Assembly: GCA_018907035.1 (NCBI GenBank)
Contig: JACCIC010000140.1
Coordinates: 131,501 to 195,500 of the forward strand
DNA from: Sycobia sp. Sy_11
Taxonomy: Eukaryota > Arthropoda > Insecta > Hymenoptera > Epichrysomallidae
Reading direction: 5' to 3'
DNA: 64,000 bases
The position numbers were made by a program, and so were the translations under genes. This document shows positions 1 through 15,251 of the stretch, in pieces. The notes under the pieces were generated by a model, which ran no database searches, was not told the origin of the DNA, and worked only from the letters and a program-made list of their open reading frames with translations. Numbering within the stretch: the first letter of the stretch is position 1; every line of letters starts with the position of its first letter.

Positions 1-1505
1 TGACATCCAGACTCAATCTCTGAAAGATATTAATTCTATATTCAAATACATATTTAGTATGAAGATTTCTTATAAAATTATAATTTTTTTCAATAAAATG
101 AAGTCACCTATATATATATATCAGCATAATTATATTGCAGTATAATTTTCACCTAACGACTAATTACAGTACACCAAATTTATCTACATGCTTAATTATT
201 GTACCGACTTTCGGAAGATGATGAATAATTTACACACGTCTTTGAGCTCCATTCTGTTTTATAATTTACTTATATTCGCGTTGATAATCAAACTCCGCTC
301 ATTTCAACAATATTTACCCTACTTTGAGGGCCATCTTGACAATTACGACGTCACGACTACCAATCTAAACATTTATTATGGTCATTGTACAGATACTGGA
401 GTAAAACAAATTTTTTCCTGTATACTGCGGCTGCATTATTGCATAGCAACCAGCATAAAAGAGATTTAATATTATAGGGTTGAGTTTCGAATAAATAGTT
501 TAAGTCATTTATAAAAATAACTTACCTCATAAATCAATGTAAATACTTATTTTCGTGCGCTCTAGTAATATTTGAACGCATTTTATTAGACCAAAATGTC
601 GAATGCTTTTCATCCGATTGATTGCAGTTCAGCCTCGTTATACATGCAGACAAAAAGAGTTTTTTAGTTTTTAGACAGTGCCATGGATAGTCATAATATA
701 ATAATGAGATGAACCAAATATGGTTATCATGACAGAACAGTGCAAGGCTCAGAGGTATTTTAGAGACGTCGACCGCTAAAAGAGAAGGGAAGAACTAGGG
801 AAAATAAATGTATTGTATTTACTATCTATTTGTTATCAACTCGTCAATATACTCTCAGATGTGAATAATTCTTATCCCATTACTAAAATCCGGCTAAAGA
901 TGATAATCTTTCGTGAGCCATTTTCGATCTGTATCTAGTTTTTATTCTTTGTAATATTGAAAATGATCTTACGGCCTCAAAATTTACTAATGGAACTTTT
1001 ATAAGTATAATCTATATACGATATATAAATATTTGGACAAACGAAGTTCGTATCATTGCTTTTCATCCAAATTAACTCTTTTAAGGGCTTTAAAGAACTT
1101 TTATCGACGTAGATTGTAAAAATGTCTTTAGGCAACAGTTCGAGACCAGGCATAAATTGTTCTAATGAAATTTTTCTGCATGAATCTTTATTTGTTGAGG
1201 CCTAATATCTAGAAGTTTGGATGAAAAGCCAAATAACATTGCTAAGCGATCATCTTCGGTACTCCTGTTTTTTTCATTCAATCTGATCATTATTCGGTTG
1301 CAGTTTTTGCATGCATAAAATTACCTAAGTTTTTGTTAATACTATCCAGTAAACTATTACGATTCCTATAGTATCAGTTAGAGTTAAAAAAACTTTTAAA
1401 AAGTTCATTTAAATCTTGAATATTAATTTCTTGTGTATTATTTATTTTGTTTTTGTTAATAATTGTTATATCGTCACTACATTGTGAATCATTATCTTTC
1501 TCTCT

Positions 1506-1549
<44 letters not shown>

Positions 1550-4500
1550 GATTGTAAAGGTTTTTGTTGAAAAAATGACGAATAAAAATGCGTAACTTTA
1601 GGAAGTTTTTTTATAGATTCTATTCTTGTTTCTCTAATTTTCTTGTTTTTGAACCACTGCAGTGTAGCGGCTCAAACCCTAGTAGAAATCTAACAATTTT
1701 CAATACGTTGAAAGTAGTTACTAGGTATTAAAAATAGAATCAACTATCATGGCTTAAAACTAGGCAAACCTTAGATTGAAAAATGTCTATAAAATTAAAA
1801 AATAGGTAGAAACTAGGGCGAAGCTGGATGCTTGTTTCTCGCAAGTATAAATGAACATTTTCATTCGGATGTATAAAGTTTCAATTACTACAATCGAAAA
1901 AATAAATATTTATACAATATTATAGTATTATATGGTTTATAGAATAGAAAGAACACCATACGATACGTAAATAATTTGAAAGAATTATAAAAAAATAATA
2001 AAGTTTGTTTCGAGAATGAGCCTTTTCAATATCAGAAATTTAACCTGATTTCGCATTAACTCTTATGAGAGACCCGCCGGAAATGAGATTTATTTCATTA
2101 ATAACCCTCTCAAAAAATAAAGGATCCTACTCATAAATGCGACGCATACTGATTATTTCCTAAATATTTTATTGATATCTTAAAAGTTAAGTACTAATGC
2201 TAATTTTGAGGAGATATTTAAATAAAAAAGCGGACATATCGTCGCGTTGCCGGAAGTACAATGTCTGCCGTACAGGCGAGCTGACAGACGACGTTCGACG
2301 ATGCGACGCGCGCGTAATTTAAAATAGCATGAGATATATGAAGTATTGTAACAAAAATTATTAGTATAATAATTTCTTATTATTATTTTATTATGATATC
2401 AGGGTTATTGTGTATTACACATAGGTGTTGTAGAAGGATTTTTATAAATCAACATGGCTTGGAACATTTTCTTATTTTAACTATGACAAACAACACAGAA
2501 ATACTTCAAACGTTAAGAAAGGGAATTGAATTTCAAATAAATAATTATCTTGATTCTAAAGATTAGTTAGAAAATTCAAATTAAAAGAATAGAAAAGCTT
2601 TTTATTATTCAGAATGGAACTCTAAAGATTATTCACGATACTTTCTTTGATCGTTATTATTTGGTTTTCATCAACACTGATTTCGCATTTTTCAATTTCA
2701 ACGAAGTAGATTCATATACAATTCGATAAATAAATTAAATTTAGAAGATAAAGAGTTGTGACATTAGAATACTGTTACATCAATTGACGGTTAGCTTTGG
2801 CTGCTCAGACAGCACACGCACGCACATTAGAACGTTCCAACAAATAACTAATTTATTTAAAAATAATTTTCACTGCTTAAATTATGACAACATTACTGAT
2901 GAAAGACCTTCAAAAATATTATGTTTTGTTATCTTATACCTGTTTCTCTATTATATTAGTAAATAATTAAAGATATTATTTTATTTATTTATAAAATAAA
3001 TAATTTTATAAATAATATAATTTTATTGTTTTTTTAACTTTTTTAAAATTTATGCGAAATTGAGTTCATATGGAACTTTAATTTACGCAGAGTGCACACA
3101 CGGCATGTCTGGTGACTGGAGACTCCCGCAAATGACAAAAAATTACCTTGGTTAGTATATAAGCTCGATTAAAACTTGTATACATATATATAACATTGTA
3201 TGCGAATGTGTAAAATGTTGTAGATGCGTTTAATATGTATTTATATGTGTATAAGCTATAGCTTGTGTATAAACGAATTCAATATTCAAAATTAGGAACT
3301 CGATGTAAATTTACAATTTATTAATTAAAGTAACTATCAACGATAATGAATTTATACAATAATGCATAACAATGATCTGAATTGTTTAGCAATGCTATAT
3401 ATTATACCCAGTTTCAACTTTATTTGAAGGTAAATTTGAGTCATAATCAAAAATACATTGACACGAAACTAATTGTTACGGATCTTAAATACCTAAAAAA
3501 TAGGTTTAGAAAATGTATCTAGAAATCGGCCGTAATGGCCGGAAAAGCGTTTCATATATTTCTAGTTACTGCCGAATATTAATACCTTGCTTCTAGGTAT
3601 TTCCATATCGAAATAGCTTGTTTATGGCTTAAAAATGTTTAGCATTTCTACCAAGGAATTGGATTCGCGTTTAAATCACGGCATCGCTATAACGACGCGA
3701 GTTCTAATATAAGAATAAAAATAATATAGCGACACAGAAATACAAACATATGATATATTTCGATTAGGAACATTAATCCACAAAATTAATCCTGTCGGTC
3801 GAAACGCCTCTCTTTGGCTCGCTCTATTGCCCGCTGACCGCCCAACCCAAGGGGCCTCTATTGACAACAACTTCGTGCTCCGGTGTTTTCAGGCGTCGCT
3901 ATAAGAGGGTATTATATAGTTTGCCCGAGAAAGCGCCGTTTAAGCGGAAGAGAGCCGAAGTTCCGTCGGATCTCCATATCGGCGTCGCGTCAGCTCTACT
4001 ATTCGAGCGATATAAATGCAAGCCGCGTTATATAACGTGTTGTGAGAATATTAGAGGACAATAAAAATGTCAAAATACAAAAAAAAAAAATCGCTAAAGC
4101 GCAAGCATTATACAGCACTCCCATATGTGTAATCGCCACAAATATTACAACTGGCGCGTCTTTTTGACACTTTTAAGCTTCAATTTGAATAATCTGTTTT
4201 CACTGATCTGCACGATTAAACTACACTATATTTACTTATGTTCATAAATAAGAAAATTGACGACAATAATTGCGTGTAGTTAGAGATGTATTAGAGAATT
4301 CTATAAAACAGTTAGTAACGCGATCGAATAGCGAGCACTATTTGTGGAATGTCGAGTGACAAGGAATTGTACAACAGTAGCACACTCATAAAAAGCATAA
4401 GCAAAAGATATAATCGCGGATTGCGCCTCGACGCCGATATCGTTCGAAATGGAAACTGCCAGCGCCGCAGCCACTAATCCGATCCTTTCATTTATCGATA

Positions 4501-7500
4501 GAATCTATTACGATTATACGATGCGAATTCTACTTCGTGTTTAACACTTGAAGTTTACTTTACGTTACCTTCATAAATAATATTTTCATGCATATGCATG
4601 TGGAACATAAAAACTTGAATTTTGAATTAAAAAGCACGAGAGATTATAATTTAGTTAAATTTATATAAGATCACCATTTGATCCATGGTATATAACTCCG
4701 GTATTATTTTGGATAGTCTAACAAGTAGTTACAAGGCAACACAAATTGAATATAATTGTAAAAGCTAAAAAGTAGATAAATTTTAGGTAGAAACACATTG
4801 TAAGTGGTCCATAACTATTTATAGCAGATCTTCCAAGGTAATGTTAGATCTTGCATCATTAGATGACGAGCCCCCAGCGGCCCAGGAGGCTTCAGCCCTC
4901 TAGAACCTCCTTTAATCAGGACCTAATGAAACATCATATAAGTGTATGAAAGCTCTGTCTTTGAATCGTAATACATCAATCATCACGAAATTCTAGGCGC
5001 CGTGATAGACTGATGACCGATACTGCTATCTATATGCTACACTAACTTTTTTCAGGTACATATCATGTATATAAATATATGGTGAATACTATACTCCTAT
5101 ATAGCTTCACGCGTATATTAGAATTTTTAAAGATAATGCAAAGGCAAGATCGACATATTTGCAAAAAAAAAGACTTATATAGATGATATGTATTTAACTG
5201 ACATTGATTTACATATTTATAAAGTCTTAATAATGTTCGTGTTCATAAAATTTATTTTCCCGTCTCCTCTGACGCCCGATAGTTTTCGTTTTTAACGATG
5301 CGTCCCACCTATAGTCGCCTTCTGAGGTTACCGTTATCTGTTTTCAACGCGCGTTATCAGCACACGCGTTATTAGCAACTCGTCCTTAAAATAAAAACGC
5401 TTATTTACGATTAAAACATGTTTTTAATTAAAACTCAAACTCTGTCGTGTTGCATGTGAGTGAATTCTTTGCTTGGTATTATTTATATCTTTCTAAACAC
5501 TACATTAAAGTGCCTGATGCTAATTCCGTCAAAATTAATACAATATTTCATGGCAAACTTTTCATGGTTACGCAAGAAAAATGTGTCGTGAAGAAATAAA
5601 AAGATATTTTGGAAGACCATTGTTTATAATTTTAGACCTTGGACGTATATTCATAACTTTGAACATTTGCGCAGTTCAAGACTTGAATGAATGTTCGAAG
5701 ATTCAAGTCTACGGAGGAGATGCTTCGACATTTTGGCGACGGATTTGATCCCGACTGGCATTGCATAACTCCGAATATCTCCAGAATGAGATGTAAAATT
5801 TTAAGACGCTACACTTTCTCATTCTCAAGATATAACACTTTCTTATTTGCAAATTATTATAGAATTTTGTAGAATTCCGTTCCGTTTACTCCGTATATAG
5901 AGCCAAAGGAATGCTGTTCGTGAGAATTGCTGCTTTTAGTACTGGATTCGTTGGAAGAATAGCAAATCATATTTTCAGAAATATTATTATTGATTATAGC
6001 CGCATACATTATAAATGATAATTTTATTTAACTTAAAAAACCATCGGACCTGGCTGAGACTCGAATAGACGACCCTTCGGTTCGTAAACTAACTCATTAT
6101 CCACCATGCCACCGATTACATATGCTGGTAATTGATAAATATATATACGTATAACCAGTCGACCGTACACAAAGCGCAGACTATAAAATATTTTTTTAGA
6201 ATCCTATAGCGAGAAGATTCTAATCTCTCCTTAAATAAGGAAATAGAATGAACATTTAAGTAGATCTCAGATATAAATTTTTACCCTCTGGCATGACTTT
6301 TTCTAACATTATATATGCTAATATCTAGAAAATCCTGAGTTCTCGCCGATATGGGAAACAATTAAGAAAATCTAACTATAGATTCAATAAAGTAATATAT
6401 TGAATACTAGGGAAATGCAATAATTACAGGGAAATCGTACTCGAATCTAGCGAGTTATTACGCACGCGAGGACATCAGCGGTATTATTTACTAGAATCTA
6501 GCTTGTACCGTGGATACCTCGAGGATATTTCTGCACGGTAATACGATGGAAACTATGTACGTCTGAGGGAATCAATTTTTTCGGACATTTTGTCTTGAAA
6601 TGGTATTCTTTTTCTAGAATCCCGGTATCAAGCGATAGGAATTTTGACGAAAAAAGAAAACATTCTCTTACCGCCTCAGTTTATGCAGAAAAAAAATTAG
6701 ATATTTATTTATTTAACTAATAAATTATCGTATAGTTTGCGAATGATAAAATGTTAGGTTAAAAAATATTAGGTATAATAAAGCTGTACAGGACTCTTTT
6801 GTAGGCAATCGAAGTTATATATATCTCCCTCGGACTGTAGACTAATACATACATTATAACCAAACATGGTGCCCTCGTTCATTGTCAATTGTTCGAGTTC
6901 AACCATTCGATATATTAAAATCTTTATTAAATCCGCGCAAAGAGATTCTAAATACATTCAATAACTTGAGTTTTTATTTATGATTCGTATATGATATAAC
7001 GTAGCGCGTATTATCAATGTCTCTGCAAGGCGCGATTCCATACGTACAATGGCTACGAACGACCAGTCTACGCGACTTACGCGTTTATAAATTTGGTGGC
7101 CATTGCCGACATTTAAGCATCTATCGTAAGCAGTGTCGCGTGCCTTAAAATATATCTTTTGTTCCTCGGCACTTCCGAGTAAAATGTACGAATAATGTAT
7201 GTATCGGGGTTTTTTGCGATGTCAGAGAAAAAAAATGAAAGTCAATGTATTATTTTCCCGTCATCTTGACAGTATAAATTTTCGAATTAAGCGCATATAC
7301 AGTCGTGAAAACGATAAAAATCAGAAACTCGTGAAAATTTCGTAAATTTCGCCAATATATACTCTTCCAGATTTGAAACGTACTTTGGCCTCGGTTTTCA
7401 AGGCTCGCGCACGAGAGTGCCGAGGATTTTACAGTATCGAGCTATAATATCCATTTAGTCGCTGCATGTCGCGTTTGCGTTACATTGTCGGGCGCGCTTA

Positions 7501-7699
7501 TGGAACGTTTCAGTAGCCTCCGCGATCTGTAAAATTCTGCGATTTAGCATGAAAAAGTATAGTTTCGAAATTTCTTATAAAGGATGATCTAAGTTAATCC
7601 GCTCCAAACGCGCGTTCAACTCTAGTGTACGCTAGAAGTTCATATCGGGCATAATATATTATTTTTACGCTGCAGTATTGCGCACGAGCGCCAGGCTTC

Positions 7700-7708
<9 letters not shown>
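1..7708. other. AT-rich stretch without recognisable gene
   Basis: No frame over about 95 codons and no conserved protein motif was seen on either strand. A (TC)n run lies near 1500-1545 and the SINE-like relic near 6.1 kb. CpG-richer patches near 2240-2310, 3870-4060 and 7080-7540 carry no identifiable exon. Confidence 0.6.
6041..6118 (-). repeat. tRNA-derived SINE-like relic
   Basis: Read on the minus strand, the segment begins with a GGTGGCATGGTGGATAATGA-like left part and has the stretch CGAACCGAAGGGTCG followed by TATTCGAGTCTC. The latter resembles the B box (GGTTCGANTCC) of a tRNA promoter. Stem pairing is imperfect, so a functional tRNA is unlikely; a SINE head or tRNA pseudogene fits better. 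Confidence 0.4.

Positions 7709-7794
<86 letters not shown>
7709..7794. repeat. (GT)43 microsatellite
   Basis: A perfect GT dinucleotide run of about 86 bp follows a short ATATAT leader. It is the longest GT tract in the window and opens the microsatellite-rich half of the upstream region. Confidence 0.98.
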
Positions 7795-7796
<2 letters not shown>

Positions 7797-9280
7797 CATT
7801 CAAAAACGAAAGACTGCATTTTTTTTGGTCCGGTTTTGGTCCCAAATCTGTCGGAATGGGCATTGATATTTGCTCGCCATATTGCCGAGATTGTCCATAT
7901 TTTTAAGGCGAATCAAAAGTCTCAGAAGCTCCATCCCGTATAAATGATATATGGATTCATTGCGACTGACCGGGCTAAATTCGTCTTCTATAATCGTCGT
8001 CGCGGTGCATGCGTTACGCGAATTTATACTCGCATTTTTTGCAGCATAACGCATTTGTACATCGGATCAGAACGCATCGGGATTCTGGCGAGATATAATC
8101 GTGATATTTTGGGCGAACGCGGCCTTAAATTCGACTCGTTATAATATAATACATTTACACGCGCGCGTATACTTGTATATTATGTACAAAAACTTATACA
8201 CTCGTCTTCCAAATGCCGTTGTGCGCATTATCATACATACGCAGATAATCAGAATCAGGAAGAATCCGAAGATGTGCGCGGTTCTCGTCCGAACCTCGTA
8301 AAATGTGTAAAGGTGCATATATAGACCGAAAATTTGCGAAATTCAACGTCTAAAATTCCTTGTATATAAGTATTATATAGGTGTAAGTAGAAAATGCCGC
8401 ACGTTTGGGATACGGGCGGATGCCATCGTCGACGGAACGACGCTATCTGATTCGACTGACGAAGATTGTAGTCTGTAGAAGTGTATAACGAGATTTTTCC
8501 GCGACAGCTCCGATTGCCTACAAAACTACACGACTGTAATATACAAAATTTTATCGAAACTCGCACCGCGTTCTTCACATTTAATTGAGCACATACGTAT
8601 CCTACCTTTGTATATTTCGATTATATGTTGCGGTTTTGGCAAGGCGCAAGATCTCGAGGTTAAATAGACAAATGTTTGGATAGATTTTATCTAGAATCGT
8701 GTGCACATTAACTAGTCTCGCGCGCTAGGATTGAGTAAGATTATCCAACAGCGATCCTAAACAATATGGGGCGTTTTCGATTCAATTGAATCTATTCGGA
8801 CGTCCTCGTTGGGTCCCGGAATTCTGTAAATAGGGAAATCTAACCGGATCCAGGCAGGATTCCGTACTACATTTCTGGTTTGTCTGTTGTTTTTTTCTTT
8901 TTTGTCGCTTCAAAAAAAAAAAAAAAAAAAAACTATATATAATACGTATATTTATCAATCCCTCTTCGTACCCAACGACAGAAAACGTTGGAGGTCTCGT
9001 TGGGAACAAAATTTTTTTCCTGCCTCACGGCGCGCGCGCCCGCGTTTTTAGCAGAAGCGAAATATATAACTATGCATTTGCAACTGCAAAGTCTCATCTC
9101 GAAACATTGCCGCGGGCACGCGTTATCCGTAGGTAATACCCGGGCCAGGACTCACGCATTCCCGTATGCACGCGTTATCCGTCGACTGCGGTCGATGCAG
9201 TATACGGCACGTTTTCATCGTTAATACATAACGCCCGTGTAATCTCGCACGCAGACACGCATGCGTACACACACGCATGC

Positions 9281-9284
<4 letters not shown>

Positions 9285-9336
<52 letters not shown>

Positions 9337-9540
9337 GGCATTAAATAATGCGTCGTGAGCGTTGTTGGCGATAATGGCGACGCATTTTATATTATGAGTC
9401 GCGGTGCATTTCGGGCGATGCCATATAGATACAGTACCTGGATAACAAGGACCGCATTTTTCTTGTCCTCGATTCCTTTCGCCTGCAGAACAGGGGCGAG
9501 TCACGCGGAGCGGAAGGAAACTAGTCTACCCAGTTGCCTC

Positions 9541-9592
<52 letters not shown>

Positions 9593-9871
9593 ATGTTCTT
9601 CGCGAGCATTGTATATAAGCCGTACATATATACATATATACACGAGAGCAACGACGAACGCTGGGGCGACGCAGGCGCTATATATATATATATATATATA
9701 CACACACTTATACATATAATAGGGGGAGTCGATCCGACCCGAAGGCGCACCGAAGACGACGCCTCGGTTCTGATTGGTCCTCTCGTTTCCCCAACCCTCG
9801 CGGGCATCGCTTATAAACGAGCCACGCATGTACATATACATACATACATTCACACATATATACATGCATAC

Positions 9872-9940
<69 letters not shown>

Positions 9941-10140
9941 CAAACTCGCGCACGCACCCGGGCTCGAAAGCGATGCGTGTGTACGTTATACACAAAGGAT
10001 GGGCCTCTCTGTCGCTCTCTATCTCTCTTTATTTTTCTCCCTCCTCCCCACCCCACCGACGACCGCGGCCGTCTATCTCCTTCGTACTCGCTACAGTAGG
10101 CTATATATATATATATATATATTCTATATATTACCACTAC
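9285..10140. repeat. Microsatellite cluster: (AT)n, (TC)n, (AT)n
   Basis: Near-perfect runs are (AT)n at 9285-9334, (TC)n at 9541-9590, shorter (AT)n at 9681-9700, and (AT)n at 9877-9934. Smaller AT and TC runs lie up to 10140. CpG-rich unique DNA lies between them. No coding frame is credible here. Confidence 0.95.
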
Positions 10141-10319
10141 AGCCTGCAGAGATGGATATACGGAAATACACGTATATTACACATATATATATACGCGCAC
10201 GAATACATTGTGCGTGCTGCGAGAACGTACAATATATCTAGGCTGTCTCGGTTGTCCAACGAGGTAGAATTCATTGCGGAAGTAAAAAATAATTTCAAAA
10301 TACCTCTCTCACCCCTCCT

Positions 10320-10331
10320 CTCACGCTCTCA

Positions 10332-10369
<38 letters not shown>

Positions 10370-10829
10370 GCTTACGCAATAGTTTAAAATGCAAATATAA
10401 TATACCGTTTTTCGTATTTGACTGTGTGTACGCGCGAGTGAGAAAGGGAGGGGGGGCGGTAGAACCAATAGAATAACGACTAACGAGTAAACGTATAAAC
10501 GTATGTACAATCTTCGTACGAGAAAAGCATTACTATTATCGTTATTATATAATTAACATTATATTTATAATAATTTTTGGTGATGAAATGGCCAGGATTT
10601 CTGTCACGATGAATGTATAGTATTAAAGAGAGGAGTATATATAGTAGTGCTATTGGAAGGGGTGAGCTACGAGGGGAGGGGATATCCTATACCCAATCTT
10701 TTAAAGAAATCTTCCCTTGCTCTCTCGCCGCGCATTTCCCTTTTTCATTCCTTCCCTCGTCTCTTATCCTCGGGCGTTCGCTCCTCTCCCCCACCCTTTC
10801 GCGTATCTCACTCCCTCATTCTCTCTCTG

Positions 10830-10879
<50 letters not shown>

Positions 10880-11155
10880 GCCTCTCTCGTTCTCCACTCC
10901 ACGAGTCTCCCCTCCGTTTTTACATCCTCAATGACATTAGACGCGTATGGTGTTATATACCAGTATTCATATATATATATATATGGAATACAAGGCAACC
11001 AAGTTGACTTGCTTCCACACTCGCAAATCGGCTGCAGGTATAAGTAGACGATTCTCGTGTATACGCGAGAAGAAATAGAGAAAGGGCCGGTGGGATACCT
11101 TCTTGGAGACTCCCACCATCCTTCTTTTCGCGCTCTCTCCCTCTCTTTCCCACTA

Positions 11156-11201
<46 letters not shown>

Positions 11202-11919
11202 TGTCTTTGTCCGCCTGTCTTTCTTATTATCTTTTCCACCGTCGTTTTTGTGCGACTACAATGTATATATATATATATATATATTTCTTGTCTGCGCCTC
11301 GCGGAATACTTGATGTATGCCGTATAAACCTATAGGTATATACTGTTATAAAAGTGTATTCTGTCTACATGGATATTATTATACACATAAATTTTTTTTG
11401 AATAAATACGTATTTTAAAATGTATATAAATTTCGTCCTTTCAAGCCTTATTGCGAGTTTATTGATAAATCAGAAGCTCGAGGAGAGGCAGATAATTTTT
11501 CTATTGTGCTTTATCGCGTCAGGTTTAGCTTTTCTTTTTATTTAATACGGTAGACAAATTATTGAAAAATGAATTGAAAAATAAGAATTGCAGTATTCCG
11601 TTGCATCAGTAACAAAACATTTATTATTAGATCGCCCCCTATCTATAATTTGCTATTTTTTGATGATCATATTTTTAATCAAATTTTAATATATATATAT
11701 ATACATTTGTATATATATATTTATTTATTAATTTATTTATTTATTTATATAGCGTATAGGTATTATCTATGCGGAATGGGATTGTGTATATTATTAATTT
11801 TTTTATAAATTTACGTGACGGTAATTGCATGTCTTCATCTGTAAATTTTCGTTTTGTGCGAAAATCCCTCTCTCTCTCTCTCTGCCTCTCTCCTTCTGTC
11901 TCCGTTTGTCTCTTTCTCC

Positions 11920-11982
<63 letters not shown>

Positions 11983-12000
11983 GTATATATATTCTCGGGA
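10320..12000. repeat. (TC)n-dominated microsatellite cluster
   Basis: Pyrimidine runs on the plus strand lie at about 10325-10370, 10815-10870, 11158-11200 and 11866-11982. Short (AT)n runs are interspersed, for example 11263-11285. All long tracts here place pyrimidines on the plus strand. Confidence 0.93.
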
Positions 12001-12177
12001 GTGGTATAATGATTGCACGCCGGGTCGAAGGAAAAAACGGCACGATTCTCCCTCTCTAATACCTCGCCCCGCGCACTCGACGAATCGGCCAGTCGTGTTC
12101 ATGACTTTTTTGCACGCCTACGTGCACGCGCGCGACAGAGTCCTGGAGTTGTTTGCTTGTGGAAGAATGAAAGAAAG

Positions 12178-12189
12178 AAAGAATGAGAG

Positions 12190-12231
<42 letters not shown>

Positions 12232-12297
12232 CAGAAAGAGAAATAAAGAGGGGAAAAGAGAGACAGGTGGGGGAGGGAGAGACATAGTCGGAAGTTC

Positions 12298-12329
<32 letters not shown>

Positions 12330-12711
12330 GAGAGCGCGAGCGAGAGAGATGGGGGAAGGGAGAGAGAACCGCAGAGAATGAGAGGGAGAATTACGGGGAG
12401 AGTTAGGGGAAATGAAAAAGGCTCTCCTTCGCATGTGTTGCGTATATAACACACATATATACTGCGTGAGTATATATATAGTATATATACTTGTATAGGG
12501 GGTTCGGTCGGAACAGGCACTAAATCGCTTAGGGTTCCGCGCCGACTCTCTAGCATACAGAGAATACGAGACTGTGTATTGGGAGACGGGGTAGGGGGAG
12601 TTCCGGAGGATAATGGGAAAAAAACTGGCTCTGCTTTTTCCATCCATCCCTCGCTCTCTTCTTTCTCGTCGTTCTCCCCTCCTCTTGGTCTCGTTCTCTC
12701 CCCCTCTTTCG

Positions 12712-12753
<42 letters not shown>

Positions 12754-12874
12754 CTCTATTTGAATCTCTCTCTTTTTCTCTCTCTCTACCTCTCTCGCTC
12801 GCTCCTGGCGTAAAAGGGAGATGGCGATGATGGATCGAATGTAGTACCTTTAAGGGTGCCAATGGAAGGGGAAA

Positions 12875-12910
<36 letters not shown>

Positions 12911-13152
12911 GCGAGAGAGGGAGGAGTGATAGAGAACTCGGGGGAAAAAGGGCCTGGGCGCGCACCGGGAAACGAGCTGCGAGAAAGAAGAGAACTAGAG
13001 AGAGATAGAGCGAGCATAGAAGCCGCCGCGTCGACGAGCTGCAAGGGAGAAAGAGAGAGACGGGGAGAGAGATAAAGAGAGGAAGGAACGTTACACGAAG
13101 CCGCGCTGAAATGAAACGGGGCGAGGCACGTGAAAAATCGATCGTGTATATA

Positions 13153-13212
<60 letters not shown>

Positions 13213-13267
13213 ACGCGCGGCATCGCGAACACAAACGGGCTCATTATGCTATATCTATATAGTATAT

Positions 13268-13330
<63 letters not shown>

Positions 13331-13374
13331 GCGCATAACATACATGTATGTACATATGAGCTCTCAGCTAAAAT

Positions 13375-13430
<56 letters not shown>
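12178..13430. repeat. Alternating (GA)n, (TC)n and (AT)n cluster
   Basis: GA runs at 12183-12235 and 12297-12350 are followed by TC at 12714-12760, GA at 12877-12908, two long AT runs (13155-13208 and 13267-13326) and TC at 13379-13430. The purine strand switches repeatedly within 1.3 kb. Confidence 0.95.
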
Positions 13431-13436
<6 letters not shown>

Positions 13437-14824
13437 CACATACTCAATTCCCAGGCCCGGATCGGAAGGGATGGCCAGGGGTGATTCGCGGGGAGTGGTC
13501 CCTTTAACGAAACTTTTCTTATTCCAGGAAAAGCTTGATGTTTTTCAACCACAATAAGTGCATATAAGAATAAGTACCGGTCGAGAGCTTCTCGGAGGTA
13601 ATGATAAATTTTAAAGATTTATTCCACATTGATTGGTTCGCCGTATTTTTTATTATTTTATTATTTATTCGTCTACGGAAATTTTGTGGACTTAAAAACG
13701 AATAAACCTTTGTAAGTCGCGCCCTTAGATTTCTCTCATCGCGTTGGACGAATACTTCTTGTTTTAACAAATATTCATTGTATATACCTTTCATATTGAT
13801 TATTATCAATGAAATCATAATGCCAGATTTTTAACCGTCTTATTTTGCAGGCAGAAAGAACGAATATCTACAATTCGATTATGTCAATTCTTTTGATAAA
13901 TATAGAAAAATAGCTAATTAAAGCTACCTGGAGGTTTAAGGTTACAACAGCGTATAGGTATACCGACAAGTCACAAACTCGCGTAATTTTTTGTCTGACG
14001 GATCATTTATGAGCGATATAAAAATTAGCGTAACTTGCTAAATAAAGATTGTATAATAAACATATTTTCTACTTACTATTTCTAGTAATTTAAAAAAAAA
14101 AAAAATTCTTTTTGGCCCAAAAACACTTTATCCAGGTTGAGGTTAGCCGCGAAATAAACAAGAGTAAAATAAGCAAAAAATATTGTGATTTAAACCGATG
14201 CGTAATAAAAAAAATTTATAAACAAGAATTAAAATTTATTTTGCAATTGTATGAGCAGTGTAGTTTAAAGTGTTGATTTAGGTTTTAGTAGTCTCTTCGT
14301 ATAGACTGTACTATCTATCTCGTTCCTGGATCTCGCGGCTATAACTTCATTATATAAATATTCGGGAAAAATTTCAAAATTCGCTCAAACCTAATTGGTG
14401 CTATATGTAGAGTAATTTTTTTTTTTTTTCATTTGATATAATTGATATTTAAAATATAAAAAAATCTAGTTGTAAAATTTATTACTAAATACATTTCTAG
14501 CAATGTATGATAAAAAATATTTTTAACCAATTCCCTGAATAAACTTTCGAAACTACAAAAGTTTCGGAGCCAAAAATTATTCTTTTAAACGGGCCACCCC
14601 CCACCCGAGCTTAGAGCGACTGTCCCGGGCCTCGCGACAATCTCACCCGGCCCTGACAAACCTTGTATATCCCATACTTTTCGCGTATGACAACGAATGG
14701 GGTGCACGCGGGAGGGGGGGGCGGTACGGGAGTGTACCGCATCGCTCGGATAACTTCCCACTAGAGATTTGGCGGGGTTGGTTAGTGGGTGGCGCAAGCC
14801 GGGTCCTCGCCAACACCATGAGAG

Positions 14825-14825
<1 letters not shown>

Positions 14826-14860
<35 letters not shown>

Positions 14861-15186
14861 CCGCGCTGGCAGGCACGCACACTCTCGCACTCGTGGCTTA
14901 CTCCCCATTAGACGCACTTGCGTATTGAATTAGGAGGTATGTGCGTATACGCGTATGCCCTATGCGCGCGCCACGTCTGAACGTGTGCGAGCGCGCGCGT
15001 CGGTGTATAGAACGCCAGCCAAGCGAAAAGGCGCGTAATAAGCGTGTTCGCGCGCGCGCGTGCGTCCATGTACATGCGCGTATATTGCTCACGTATGTGC
15101 AGCACGTGCGTGTTTGTGTGCAGGCACATAGGTGTACGTGCAGAAATGCAATCCCTGCAATATTTACACGCGCGTCTGTGTGTATG

Positions 15187-15251
<65 letters not shown>

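Noticed and set aside
7678..7943. Cys-Val repeat frames
   Set aside because: Direct translation of the (GT)n microsatellite.
9539..10476. Long open frames on both strands (up to 200 codons) rich in Ile-Tyr, Ser-Leu or Arg-Glu alternation
   Set aside because: They are direct translations of (AT)n, (TC)n and (GA)n tracts, which lack stops. There is no protein-like sequence between the repeats.
12099..13244. Frames of 150-190 codons on the minus strand
   Set aside because: Composition is purely Ser-Leu or Arg-Glu repeats from microsatellites; no splice context or conserved motif.
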